Of a stretch of DNA of 64,000 nucleotides, positions 44,086-53,600 are shown in pieces. Every line of letters begins with the position of its first letter. The first letter of the stretch is position 1. The DNA comes from Bacillota bacterium. Its GTDB lineage: Bacteria; Bacillota; Clostridia; Lachnospirales; Cellulosilyticaceae. Location: the NCBI GenBank assembly GCA_023393125.1, contig JAEWMQ010000101.1, positions 37,341-101,340 of the forward strand, read 5' to 3'. The notes beneath the pieces are model-generated. The model had not been told where the DNA came from and made no database searches. It was given only the letters and a program-made list of their open reading frames with translations. The translations under genes and the position numbers were made by a program.

Positions 44086-44122
44086 TAGCCCATCCTTTAA
44101 AGTGCTATAAGGATGGGCTAAA
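44086..44122 (+). terminator. Terminator after the first Wzy-like gene
   Basis: TAGCCCATCCTT (44086-44097) pairs with AAGGATGGGCTA (44109-44120). It has no strong T tract. Confidence 0.6.
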
Positions 44123-44200
44123 GTTATTTGTTATATAAAGACTTAAAGTGACATTTTGGAAGCGTACAAAATAAAAAACGATAACTGAAGGAGAGAGAAC

Positions 44201-45079
44201 ATGAAAGGTATTATTTTAGCAGGAGGATCAGGAACGAGACTTTATCCGATTACAAAGGCAGTATCAAAACAGATTTTACCAATCTATGACAAGCCTATGA
44301 TTTATTATCCCTTATCAACACTTATGTTAGCAGGTATTAATGAGGTACTCATTATCTCTACACCTAGAGATTTACCAGTTTTTGAAGAATTACTTGGGGA
44401 CGGAAGTCAGCTGGGGATGAAATTAAGTTATGCAGTACAAGAGGCACCAAGAGGACTCGCTGAAGCTTTTATTATAGGAGAAGAATTTATAGGCGATGAT
44501 AATGTAGCATTGGTATTAGGAGATAACATTTTTTACGGAAAAGGATTCACTGGAACCTTACAGAATGCAGCACAGCTTAAAGAAGGAGCAGTGATTTTTG
44601 GATACTATGTAAGTAATCCAGAGGCTTTTGGAGTTGTAGAGTTTGATCGAGATTGGAATGTGCTTTCTATTGAGGAAAAACCTCAAGAACCTAAATCGCA
44701 CTATGCAGTACCTGGTCTTTACTTCTATGATAATGAAGTTGTACAAATTGCCAAAACTATTAAACCATCAGCAAGAGGAGAGTTAGAAATTACAGCCGTT
44801 AATGAGGCTTACTTACATAAAGGTAACTTAAAAGTAGAGCTCTTTGGACGTGGTATGGCATGGCTTGATACAGGAACGTGTGAAGGATTAACAGAAGCAG
44901 CTAGCTTTGTACAAGCTGTACAAAATAGACAATCTTTATATGTAGCATGTATTGAGGAAATTGCCTATCGTCAAGGGTGGATTAGTAAAGAGCAGCTCCT
45001 AGAACTTGCTCAGCCAATGATTAAGACGGAATATGGTCAATATATGGTACAAATTGCAAATGAAAATAAGATGATGTAA
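44201..45079 (+). CDS. rfbA: Glucose-1-phosphate thymidylyltransferase
   Basis: A 292-residue RmlA-type enzyme, the first step to dTDP-L-rhamnose. MKGIILAGGSGTRLYPITKA holds the nucleotide-binding loop, and YDKPMIYYPLSTLMLAGI follows. LVLGDNIFYGKGF near residue 108 and EEKPQEPKSHYAVPGLYFYD near 162 are family hallmarks. GGAGAG precedes the ATG. It starts a run of four genes (rfbA, rfbB, rfbD, then the exporter) in the same direction. rfbC lies separately about 10 kb downstream. Confidence 0.96.
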   Translation: MKGIILAGGSGTRLYPITKAVSKQILPIYDKPMIYYPLSTLMLAGINEVLIISTPRDLPVFEELLGDGSQLGMKLSYAVQEAPRGLAEAFIIGEEFIGDDNVALVLGDNIFYGKGFTGTLQNAAQLKEGAVIFGYYVSNPEAFGVVEFDRDWNVLSIEEKPQEPKSHYAVPGLYFYDNEVVQIAKTIKPSARGELEITAVNEAYLHKGNLKVELFGRGMAWLDTGTCEGLTEAASFVQAVQNRQSLYVACIEEIAYRQGWISKEQLLELAQPMIKTEYGQYMVQIANENKMM

Positions 45080-45195
45080 ATTGCCTGGGAAATATAAGAA
45101 AGTAGCTCAAGTAGGGATAGTACATATATGGAACAGTGGTAAGATTAAAAACAGTAAACAATAAAAAAGTTGAAGAGTAATAGTGGAGGATAGAC

Positions 45196-46248
45196 ATGAA
45201 AAATATTTTAGTAACAGGTGGAGCAGGATTTATTGGAAGTAACTTTGTAAAACATATGTTAGCAACATATGATTACAATATTATTAATATGGATTCATTA
45301 ACGTATGCAGGGAACTTAGAGAATCTTATAGATATAGAAAATAACTCCCAATATACATTTATAAAAGCAGATATTAGAGATAGAGAAGCATTAGATAGGA
45401 TTTTTGCTGAACATCATATTGATGCAGTAGTAAACTTTGCTGCGGAATCTCATGTGGACAGAAGTATTGAAGACCCTGAGCTTTTCTTAAGTACAAATAT
45501 TTTGGGAACACAAGCATTACTGGACACAGCTAAGAAATACTGGAAAGTGAATCCGGAAGATAAACACTGTCGTTTATTTAAAGAAGGTGTTAAGTATTTA
45601 CAGGTTTCTACTGATGAAGTCTATGGTACACTTGGTAAAGAAGGGATGTTTACAGAAAAAACACCACTTGCACCAAATAGTCCGTACTCAGCTTCCAAAA
45701 CAGGAGCAGATCTTATCGTAAGAGCGTATCATGAAACATTTGGTATGCCTATTAATATTACAAGATGCTCTAATAACTATGGTCCATATCAATTCCCAGA
45801 GAAATTAATTCCTCTTATGATTAACAACTGCTTAAATAATAAGGAACTTCCTGTATATGGCGATGGTATGCAAATTCGTGATTGGTTACATGTAAAAGAT
45901 CATTGTACAGGAATTGATACTGTCCTTCATAAAGGTAAAATTGGTGAAGTATACAATATCGGTGGAAATAATGAAAAAGCGAATATAGAGATTGTTAAAC
46001 TCATTATTGAAAATCTAGGTAAGTCAGAAGAACTTATAAAATATGTTCAAGACAGACCGGGACATGATAGGAGATATGCGATTGATAATACTAAGATAAC
46101 AACGGAGTTAGGTTGGAGCCCAAGTTATACATTTGAGCAAGGTATTAAAGAGACTATTGAGTGGTACTTAGCAAATGAAGAGTGGATGAAAAAAATTGTA
46201 TCTGGTGAGTACATGACTTATTATGAAGAAATGTATAAAAATGTGTAA
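45196..46248 (+). CDS. rfbB: dTDP-glucose 4,6-dehydratase
   Basis: A 350-residue RmlB enzyme, an NAD-dependent extended SDR. The cofactor loop TGGAGFIGSNFV is near residue 7. STDEVYGTLG near 135 holds the catalytic Thr and Asp-Glu pair, and YSASKTGADLIV near 165 the YxxxK. GGAGG precedes the ATG at 45196. It makes dTDP-4-keto-6-deoxyglucose for RfbC and RfbD. The length is normal. Confidence 0.96.
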   Translation: MKNILVTGGAGFIGSNFVKHMLATYDYNIINMDSLTYAGNLENLIDIENNSQYTFIKADIRDREALDRIFAEHHIDAVVNFAAESHVDRSIEDPELFLSTNILGTQALLDTAKKYWKVNPEDKHCRLFKEGVKYLQVSTDEVYGTLGKEGMFTEKTPLAPNSPYSASKTGADLIVRAYHETFGMPINITRCSNNYGPYQFPEKLIPLMINNCLNNKELPVYGDGMQIRDWLHVKDHCTGIDTVLHKGKIGEVYNIGGNNEKANIEIVKLIIENLGKSEELIKYVQDRPGHDRRYAIDNTKITTELGWSPSYTFEQGIKETIEWYLANEEWMKKIVSGEYMTYYEEMYKNV

Positions 46249-46315
46249 ATATAATCTGGACATTTTTGGATTCCATTCTGATAATTGCTATTCTTAATAA
46301 AGAGAGGAGAACAGA

Positions 46316-47161
46316 GTGAAAGTATTAGTTACTGGAGCAGATGGACAGTTAGGAAGGGATTTAATAAAGCATTTGATAGAGCAGAATATAGACTATATGG
46401 CTGCTGGAAAAAATGTTTTTGATATAATAGATTATAATCAAGTAGAAGAAGTAGCAGTTAAATATCAGCCCAATGTTATTATACATTGTGCAGCATATAG
46501 TAAAGTTGATCTTGCTGAAGAGAATCCAACAACATGTATGGAGGTTAATGTAAAAGGAACAGAAAATATAGCTAAGATTTGTGGAAAGATCAATGCAAAA
46601 ATGATATTTATAAGTACAGACTATGTATTTTCAGGTGATAAAGACAAGCCGTACGAAGTAGATGAGTTTACTAAACCTTTATCTGTATATGGAAAAAGTA
46701 AATTAGATGCAGAAAAAATAGTGCAAAGATATTTGCATAAATACTTTATAGTAAGAATTTCTTGGCTATTTGGAAGTAGAGGTAATAATTTTGTACGGAC
46801 TATAATTAAATTAGCAAAAGAAAAGTCAGAGATAAATGTAGTAAATGATCAAATAGGTTCACCTACCTACACAAAAGACTTGAGTCAATTTTTAGTGGAA
46901 TTAGCTAGAACAAATAAATATGGAATTTATCATGCTACAAATGAAGGATTTTGTTCGTGGGCAGAATTTGCTGAAACGATTATAAAGTTTAAAAAAATGA
47001 CGTGTAAGATAAATGGTATTACAAGTGAAGAATACATGACTAGGGCTGTACGACCTAAAAATTCGAGACTTTCTAAAGCATCCATTGAAAAGAATGGGTT
47101 TAAAAGATTACCACGTTGGGAAGATGCTCTAAATCGCTATTTAAATGAAATAGTAGAATGA
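46316..47161 (+). CDS. rfbD: dTDP-4-dehydrorhamnose reductase
   Basis: A 281-residue RmlD enzyme that finishes dTDP-L-rhamnose by NADPH reduction. VTGADGQLGRDL gives the cofactor loop, STDYVFSGDKDKPYEVDE the family signature near 100, and YGKSKLDAE the YxxxK near 128. The start is GTG at 46316, with GAGAGGAGAA upstream. It ends 13 bases before the ABC permease. Together with rfbA and rfbB it supplies rhamnose for the glycan built here. Confidence 0.95.
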   Translation: MKVLVTGADGQLGRDLIKHLIEQNIDYMAAGKNVFDIIDYNQVEEVAVKYQPNVIIHCAAYSKVDLAEENPTTCMEVNVKGTENIAKICGKINAKMIFISTDYVFSGDKDKPYEVDEFTKPLSVYGKSKLDAEKIVQRYLHKYFIVRISWLFGSRGNNFVRTIIKLAKEKSEINVVNDQIGSPTYTKDLSQFLVELARTNKYGIYHATNEGFCSWAEFAETIIKFKKMTCKINGITSEEYMTRAVRPKNSRLSKASIEKNGFKRLPRWEDALNRYLNEIVE

Positions 47162-47174
47162 AAGGAGAATAACC

Positions 47175-47954
47175 TTGCAATTTATTAGAAAAATAATGTC
47201 TTTTAAAAAGTATTTCTTTTTATTAGGACAACTAGTGAAGAGAGATTTTAAGATTAGATATAGAGGGAGTTTTTTAGGGGTTTTATGGAGTGTTTTAAAT
47301 CCATTATTAAACATGGTTGTATTAAGTATTGTATTTAGCCAAGTATTTAGAGCGGTAGATAATTATAAAATGTACTTGCTGTCAGGGCTTACAGTGTTTA
47401 ATTACTTTAGTGAAGCTACTAATACAGGGATGAATGCAATTGTCCATAATTTTGGTCTAATTACAAAAGTATATTTTCCAAAATTTATTATCCCACTATC
47501 AAAAACAATCTCTGCGGCTATTAACCTTTGTATCTCAATGATAGTATTTTTACTATTAGGGTCCTTTATGGGACTTCAGATGGGATGGGAAATTATCCTT
47601 ATACCATTTATGATGGTATGTTTGATGCTTTTTACAACAGGAATAAACTTTATTTTATCAACATTACAAGTGTTTTTTCGAGATACACAACATTTGTATG
47701 GGGTATTTTTAACTATATGGATGTATTCAACACCTATTCTTTACCCCATAGATATTATTCCGGAGACACTCTTACCTCTATTCAAGGCTAATCCTCTATA
47801 TGTTTATATAGACTTTTTAAGAGCTATCACAATGAATGGAAGTATCCCGGAGTTATCAAGTTTTATAGGTTGTATTTTATGGGCAGTAGGAACATTTATT
47901 GTAGGTGCGTTTGTTTTTGTGAAATCTCAAGACCAATTTATTTATTATAATTAA
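47175..47954 (+). CDS. Polysaccharide ABC exporter permease (Wzm/TagG type)
   Basis: A 259-residue ABC-2-type membrane protein with six predicted segments. LVKRDFKIRYRGSFLGVLWSVLNPLL near residue 16 is the hallmark of Wzm/RfbA-export and TagG permeases. It carries a finished lipid-linked glycan across the membrane with the next gene's ATPase. The start is TTG at 47175, 8 bases after AAAGGAGAA; an ATG at 47196 is an alternative. The 13-base gap from rfbD indicates one operon. Confidence 0.93.
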   Translation: MQFIRKIMSFKKYFFLLGQLVKRDFKIRYRGSFLGVLWSVLNPLLNMVVLSIVFSQVFRAVDNYKMYLLSGLTVFNYFSEATNTGMNAIVHNFGLITKVYFPKFIIPLSKTISAAINLCISMIVFLLLGSFMGLQMGWEIILIPFMMVCLMLFTTGINFILSTLQVFFRDTQHLYGVFLTIWMYSTPILYPIDIIPETLLPLFKANPLYVYIDFLRAITMNGSIPELSSFIGCILWAVGTFIVGAFVFVKSQDQFIYYN

Positions 47955-47966
47955 GGTGGAATAACA

Positions 47967-48692
47967 ATGATACAAGTTAATAATGTAAGCATGAAATTTG
48001 ACCTTAACAGAGGTAAGGTCAAAAGTTTAAAAGAAAAATTATTTGCTAAAATAGAAGACGAAGTGAAAGAAAAGGACCTTTTCTGTGCATTAGATAATGT
48101 GAGCTTTTCTGTGGAAAAAGGAGAAATAGTAGGTATTATAGGGGGAAATGGTGCAGGTAAGTCTACCTTGTTAAAGGTAGTAGCAGGTATTATGAAACCT
48201 ACTTCTGGTAGTGTAAAGGTCAATGGTACAATTGCTCCTATGATAGAACTTGGAACAGGATTTGACTTTGAATTATCTGCATTAGAAAACATTTATTTAA
48301 GTGGTGCAGTATTAGGGTACAATAAAAAGTTTATAAATGAAAAAGTTGAAGAGATATTCGATTTTTCAGAGTTATGGGATTTCAAAGACGTTCCGGTTAA
48401 ATATTTCTCATCTGGAATGGTAGCAAGGCTTGCATTTGCAATTTCTACAATAGTAGTGCCCGATGTATTAATAGTTGATGAAATTCTATCTGTAGGAGAT
48501 ATGTCATTTCAAAAGAAGAGTTCATCTAAAATGAAAAACTTAATGAAGAGTGGTACTACTGTTATTTATGTTTCACATGATGTAAGAAGTTTAGCAGAGA
48601 TGTGCAATAGGGTGATATGGATTGATCATGGAAAAGTAAAAAAAATAGGTGAGGCAAGAGAAATTTGTGAAGAATTCATCGATAGGATTTAA
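47967..48692 (+). CDS. Polysaccharide ABC exporter ATPase (Wzt/TagH type, short form)
   Basis: A 241-residue ABC ATPase. Walker A is GGNGAGKSTLLK near residue 58, the signature is FSSGMVARLAFA near 150, Walker B is VLIVDEILSVGD near 170, and the switch is VSHD near 197. It lacks the C-terminal glycan-binding extension of some Wzt proteins, so export is probably not coupled to a chain-end recognition domain (inference). GGTGG precedes the ATG. It starts 12 bases after the permease. Confidence 0.94.
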   Translation: MIQVNNVSMKFDLNRGKVKSLKEKLFAKIEDEVKEKDLFCALDNVSFSVEKGEIVGIIGGNGAGKSTLLKVVAGIMKPTSGSVKVNGTIAPMIELGTGFDFELSALENIYLSGAVLGYNKKFINEKVEEIFDFSELWDFKDVPVKYFSSGMVARLAFAISTIVVPDVLIVDEILSVGDMSFQKKSSSKMKNLMKSGTTVIYVSHDVRSLAEMCNRVIWIDHGKVKKIGEAREICEEFIDRI

Positions 48693-48703
48693 GAGGAGAA
48701 GAT

Positions 48704-49558
48704 ATGAAGAAGATATTGGTAACAGGTGCAGGTGGATATATAGGGAGACATGTGGTAACAGAATTATTAAATAGAGGAGTAGAAGTAATTGCTGTAGATA
48801 TGTATACTGAAGGTGTTGATGAAAGAGCTTATATTTTAGAAGAAGATATTTTTTCAGGAGAAGATGATATTTATAAGAAATTGGGGGCTCCAGATGCTTG
48901 TTTACATATGGCATGGAAAGATGGTTTTATACATAATTCTAATGCACATATGGAGTGCTTATCCAAGCATTTTGAATTTGTAATGAATATGATTAAAGGC
49001 GGATTGAAACATATAGCAGTGATGGGAACAATGCATGAAATAGGATACCATGAAGGTGCTATAGATGAAGATACACCAACAAATCCTATAAGTATGTATG
49101 GTATTGCTAAAGATGCATTAAGAAGAAGCTTGGAATTGGTATTAAAAGATACAGATGTTATATTTCAATGGTTAAGAGCTTATTATATTTATGGAGATGA
49201 TAAAAGAAATAATTCCATCTTTGCTAAGCTTTTGCAAGCAGAGAAAGATGGAAAGGAGACCTTTCCGTTTACAACAGGAGAGAATAAATATGATTTTATT
49301 CATGTAAATGACTTAGCTACTCAATTAGCTGTTAGTGTTATGCAAAATAAAGTGAACGGTATTATAAATTGTTGTAGTGGAAGAGCTGTAAGTTTAGGAG
49401 AAAAAGTAGAAGAATTTATCTATAACAATAACCTAAATATTAAATTAGAATATGGGGTATTCCCTGACAGGGAATATGACTCACCAGCTGTATGGGGAGA
49501 CAGTAGGAAAATTAATCAGATCTTAGAGGAATTACAGATAAGTCATGGATATTGTTAA
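48704..49558 (+). CDS. NAD-dependent sugar epimerase/reductase (extended SDR)
   Basis: A 284-residue nucleotide-sugar-type SDR. VTGAGGYIGRHVVTELL (cofactor loop) is at residues 6-22 and MYGIAKDALRRS (YxxxK) near 130. A Ser/Thr in MGTMHEIGYHEG takes the third catalytic position. It could be a dTDP-4-keto-6-deoxyhexose reductase acting on the rfbB product, or an epimerase; I cannot tell the substrate. AAGAGGAG precedes the ATG. It ends the rfb-exporter operon. Confidence 0.8.
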   Translation: MKKILVTGAGGYIGRHVVTELLNRGVEVIAVDMYTEGVDERAYILEEDIFSGEDDIYKKLGAPDACLHMAWKDGFIHNSNAHMECLSKHFEFVMNMIKGGLKHIAVMGTMHEIGYHEGAIDEDTPTNPISMYGIAKDALRRSLELVLKDTDVIFQWLRAYYIYGDDKRNNSIFAKLLQAEKDGKETFPFTTGENKYDFIHVNDLATQLAVSVMQNKVNGIINCCSGRAVSLGEKVEEFIYNNNLNIKLEYGVFPDREYDSPAVWGDSRKINQILEELQISHGYC

Positions 49559-50012
49559 CTAATTCATTTATTGTGTTCTTGGTTAGGTTAAAGAAACATT
49601 AATTGAATAACATAATACCTTATTTTGATTAGTTATAGAATTACAAAGTAATCATACTAAAGGTGGGTGGATGTTTCATAGCCACTAAAGTCCTTAAATT
49701 ATTTTACTAGAATTTATACAGTTTTGTAAAAATAATTACGCTAAGAAAGAATAGGCATGGGGAGATGGCGTAGTGATAATAAACTGATGTAACAATTCTT
49801 CAATACATTAAAAAACGAATATATAGGGTTGCTATTTAAAATAGGCGTACAATTAGATTAAGGGATAAGAATATATATTTATCTAGTACAACTATCAGAG
49901 GATATGGACTTATAACGGATAATACCTCTGCTGAAAGCATGATTTAAATAACAACTACTAACTATACTATTAAATAGTATAATGCAGTATATATATAGAA
50001 GGGAGGATTTAC
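49559..50012. other. 454-base gap before the acetylation genes
   Basis: No ORF of note is seen. A weak hairpin with CAGAGG (49896-49901) and CCTCTG (49925-49930) arms lies before the MBOAT gene. A TATAGTATAATGCAGTAT-like run near 49975 might hold a -10 box. I see no IS remnant. Confidence 0.4.
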
Positions 50013-51428
50013 ATGATATTTTCATCCAGTGTGTTTTTATTTTTGTTTTTACCCATGGTATTATTAGGATATTTTTTAATACGGGTAGAGTATAGAAATA
50101 TATTTCTTTTAATAGTTTCATTGGCTTTTTATGGATGGGGAGAGCCTAGATTTATTTTTGTAATGTGTTTATCCATTGGTATTAATTATATAGCAGGATT
50201 AATTATTCATTATGGAAAGATGAATTGTGGAAAAGTTTGTAATCGTATTATATTAATATGTGCAGTTATGGTAAATTTAATTATCTTGTTCTATTTTAAA
50301 TATCTAGACTTTTTCATTGAATCTATTAATACTGTTACAGGTTCAGCATTTCCACTAAAAAATATTGTATTGCCAATCGGAATATCTTTCTTCACCTTTC
50401 AAGGAATGTCTTATATTTTAGATTTATATATGGATAAAGTAGAAGTTCAAAAAAAATTAATTAATATAGCGCTTTACATAGCATTATTTCCACAGTTAAT
50501 AGCAGGACCTATTGTAAGATATAAAGATATTAATGAGCAGATAAATTTTAGAGAATGTAAATTGGATAAATTCGTAATAGGAATTAGAAGGTTTGTTGTG
50601 GGGCTAGGTAAAAAAGTTGTCATCGCAAATAATTTAGGTTTGATTGCAGATCAAATTTTTGCAAATAATCCTCTAGAAAATTCTATGGCTATAGCATGGT
50701 TGGGTATTATTTGTTATACAATACAAATATATTTTGATTTCAGTGGATACAGTGATATGGCAATAGGGCTAGGTAAAATGTTTGGATTCGATTTCCTGGA
50801 AAATTTCAACTATCCTTATATATCTACAAGTATCACAGAATTTTGGAGAAGATGGCATATATCACTATCTAGTTGGTTTAGAGATTATGTTTATATTCCA
50901 TTAGGTGGAAATAGACGAGGTAATATGTATTTTAATTTACTTGTGGTATTTTTAGTGACAGGGTTATGGCATGGGGCTGCATGGAATTTTGTTATATGGG
51001 GTTTATGGCATGGAATGTTTTTAATAATTGAAAAAATGACTAAGCAAAAGAATATACACTTTAAGATGCCAAAATCAATAAAATGGTTATTTACTATGAT
51101 TATCGTTATGATTGGATGGATACTATTTAGAGCACCAAGCTTAAAATTTGCAGTTGAATATGTAGGAGTTATGTTTGGGGCCCTGGGAGTAAAACAAAGT
51201 ATAGTAAATCTTGGATGGTACTTATCACCATTTATTATAATAGTTTTAGGAATAGCTTTGATTGGAGCTATGAATTTCAAGAGAATATTTAATGGAATGA
51301 ATGAACAACTAGAAGGAACATATTTAAAAGAAGGATTAATAAATATATATATAATAGTTCTATTTTTGATATGTATTGTATGCGTTATGACGTCTACTTA
51401 TAATCCGTTCATTTATTTTAGATTTTAG
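50013..51428 (+). CDS. MBOAT-family membrane O-acyltransferase (AlgI/DltB type)
   Basis: A 471-residue multi-pass protein of the membrane-bound O-acyltransferase family. FWRRWHISLSSWFRDYVYIPLGG near residue 275 and TGLWHGAAWNFVIWGLWHG near 315 hold the conserved histidines. FFTFQGMSYILDLY and YSDMAIGLGKMFGFD are typical of AlgI. It likely passes acetyl groups through the membrane to a glycan. The next gene would place them. GGGAGG precedes the ATG. The two genes are 15 bases apart. Confidence 0.93.
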   Translation: MIFSSSVFLFLFLPMVLLGYFLIRVEYRNIFLLIVSLAFYGWGEPRFIFVMCLSIGINYIAGLIIHYGKMNCGKVCNRIILICAVMVNLIILFYFKYLDFFIESINTVTGSAFPLKNIVLPIGISFFTFQGMSYILDLYMDKVEVQKKLINIALYIALFPQLIAGPIVRYKDINEQINFRECKLDKFVIGIRRFVVGLGKKVVIANNLGLIADQIFANNPLENSMAIAWLGIICYTIQIYFDFSGYSDMAIGLGKMFGFDFLENFNYPYISTSITEFWRRWHISLSSWFRDYVYIPLGGNRRGNMYFNLLVVFLVTGLWHGAAWNFVIWGLWHGMFLIIEKMTKQKNIHFKMPKSIKWLFTMIIVMIGWILFRAPSLKFAVEYVGVMFGALGVKQSIVNLGWYLSPFIIIVLGIALIGAMNFKRIFNGMNEQLEGTYLKEGLINIYIIVLFLICIVCVMTSTYNPFIYFRF

Positions 51429-51443
51429 GTAAGGGGATGTAAA

Positions 51444-52946
51444 ATGAAAAAAATGAAAGTGATTAATACAATATTTATCCTTATCTTTTTAGTAATAATT
51501 ATATTACCGTTAACATTGGTAAATAAAAATTCAACAAAGTTATCTGAAACAGAGAACAGATATCTAACACCTTTTCCACAAATTTATGATGCTCAGGGAA
51601 AATTAATGCCCGATTTAAAGGCAAAATTTGAAAATTGGTTTAATGATAACGTAGGATTTAGGGATGAATTAGTAAAATTAAATGCAAATGTTTTATATAA
51701 GTTATTTAAGACATCACCAAATGAAAGAGTTCATATTGGACGTGATGAATGGTTTTTTTATACGCAAGATGATAATCTGAAAATTGGTCAGGGAACCTAT
51801 GAATTAACGCAAGAAATACTTGAAAATATTAAAAAAGAACAAGAGTTTATTCAGAAGGAATTAGCTAAAAAAGGAATAGAGTATATTTTAGTGTTAACAC
51901 CAAGTAAAGCAAGTGTGTATCCGGAAAAGATTCGAGGAGGAAATTATAGTGTAACAAAAACTCCAATTGACATTGTAACAGATTATTTAAGAGAAAATAC
52001 TACAATAAAAGTTATTAATACAAAAGAACAATTATTAAAAGTAAAAAACCAAACACAAGTATTTTATAAGACAGATACTCATTGGAATGAACAAGGAGGA
52101 TACCAAGCATATCAACAACTAGTAGATGTAATGCAAGATATGGACCTAATAGATGAAGAAGTTGTGGGCACTTATGTTACAAATGGAACTTATAAAGGAG
52201 AATTTTCAGCTCTAATGGGGAATGTAGAGTTATTAGAAGAAGAGTCTACAGAAATTGTTAATATTCAAGGTCCCAAGGCGAAACAAATAGAACGTATAGA
52301 TCTAGATAATTTAGCACAGCAGTTGTATCAAGGAGGAGATAATCATATAGTGGGAGGAAATTCTTATTTTGTAAATTCAACGCAGGGGAAAAAAGCTTTA
52401 ATATACGGAGATTCATTTTTTGGAAACAGAAAAATTCTTAGTTTATTAGCAGAACATTTTAATGAGCTGAACTTTGTGTGGTCTGACAAAATCATGAGTC
52501 AGATGGTAGAAAATACAAAACCAGATGTAGTAATTTTTGAGAGGACAGAGAGGTACCTGTATACATTAGCTAAGAAGGCAGATCAAAGGTTAGCCCATCC
52601 TACATTAATTACACATGATAGCCAAATTATATCACATAATACACCACAAATAATTAAAAGAGATGAAAAGTACAATATTAATATAACAGTTAAAAATACA
52701 AGTCAAGATACATGGAGTGAGAATAAACAAGTGAGGTTATGTATTTGGCAAGATGGTCAAGATTATGGCTATAGGGTAAACATTCCAGATGGAATAGAAG
52801 TGAGGCCAAATGAGGAAATTACTTTTACATTGCAAGGTTTCGGTGCTCCACCTAATAGTACTACTTATTTAGAATACCAGATGGTAGAAGAAGGTATTAC
52901 TTATTTTGGTGAAAGAGAGAGAGTAGATATAGTGGTTGAAAATTGA
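51444..52946 (+). CDS. AlgX/AlgJ-like (DHHW-type) O-acetylation SGNH hydrolase
   Basis: A 500-residue protein with an N-terminal membrane anchor (about 5-27). It has the permuted SGNH-like layout of AlgX/AlgJ proteins: FYKTDTHWNEQGG with the DxH pair near residue 210 comes before ALIYGDSFFGNR with the Ser near 320. LVLTPSKASVYPEKI lies near 150. The last 100 residues form a beta domain that is not part of the core. It likely transfers acetyl groups from the MBOAT partner to surface glycan outside the membrane. AGGTAAGGGG precedes the ATG. Confidence 0.85.
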   Translation: MKKMKVINTIFILIFLVIIILPLTLVNKNSTKLSETENRYLTPFPQIYDAQGKLMPDLKAKFENWFNDNVGFRDELVKLNANVLYKLFKTSPNERVHIGRDEWFFYTQDDNLKIGQGTYELTQEILENIKKEQEFIQKELAKKGIEYILVLTPSKASVYPEKIRGGNYSVTKTPIDIVTDYLRENTTIKVINTKEQLLKVKNQTQVFYKTDTHWNEQGGYQAYQQLVDVMQDMDLIDEEVVGTYVTNGTYKGEFSALMGNVELLEEESTEIVNIQGPKAKQIERIDLDNLAQQLYQGGDNHIVGGNSYFVNSTQGKKALIYGDSFFGNRKILSLLAEHFNELNFVWSDKIMSQMVENTKPDVVIFERTERYLYTLAKKADQRLAHPTLITHDSQIISHNTPQIIKRDEKYNINITVKNTSQDTWSENKQVRLCIWQDGQDYGYRVNIPDGIEVRPNEEITFTLQGFGAPPNSTTYLEYQMVEEGITYFGERERVDIVVEN

Positions 52947-53600
52947 GGTAATTTTATTCTAAATATTTAATGGTGGCATGACTGTTCTGTGAAACCTATA
53001 GTGAGTAATAATTATTAGATTAGGGACTTTTTATGAGATTTATGCAACATAATAAGAACAGATGTAAGTGGAAAAAGGGATATTGTAAAGACTCATTTTT
53101 TAGACACAGTGTGTCAAGGTAAGTTAGTTTATATAGTATAATGTGAAGTTTTGCTGTGCTAATGAATATAAGGGAAGATCAACTGACTTTTTAAGAGGGA
53201 AAAGTCTTGATGTTTATTACAGAAAATAATGATTAGGATTATGTATGAGAAATGTTTGAGAGCATTTATAATACTATCCCATGTAGAGTATGTTAGTATA
53301 GGTGTATAGACTACTATGCAGCTCAATATGTCCATAGAGTTATGCGCCTATTCTTATATAGGGATTGAGTGGTCGATAGATAGGATAAGGAATAACTAAA
53401 ATCACTAGTTTGGCTAAATGATTATAAGGATAATAATAGAATTTTATAAGCTATTATAGATAAACCATTTAGATTATAGGGTCATACGTCTTAAATTTCC
53501 TTATCATTTTAAGAAAAATGAGGATGTATAAATTAATATTATAATTGTTTTATCTATAAGAAATTAATTACAGAATATATTAAGATAGGAGATGATGGTA
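52947..53600. other. 654-base gap before glf
   Basis: No convincing gene is seen. A short palindrome GACACAGTGTGTC lies at about 53102-53114 after a T6 run, recalling IS-end sequence but too short to assign. Possible -10 boxes (TATAAT-like) occur near 53135. This may be decayed DNA at a cassette boundary. Confidence 0.4.

Noticed and set aside
44398..44412. GGGGACGGAAGT in rfbA resembling the dispersed word
   Set aside because: It encodes the normal LGDGSQ of RmlA enzymes and departs from the word after GGGACGG.
53100..53120. Palindrome GACACAGTGTGTC before glf as an IS end
   Set aside because: It is only 13 bases with no partner end or transposase remains nearby.
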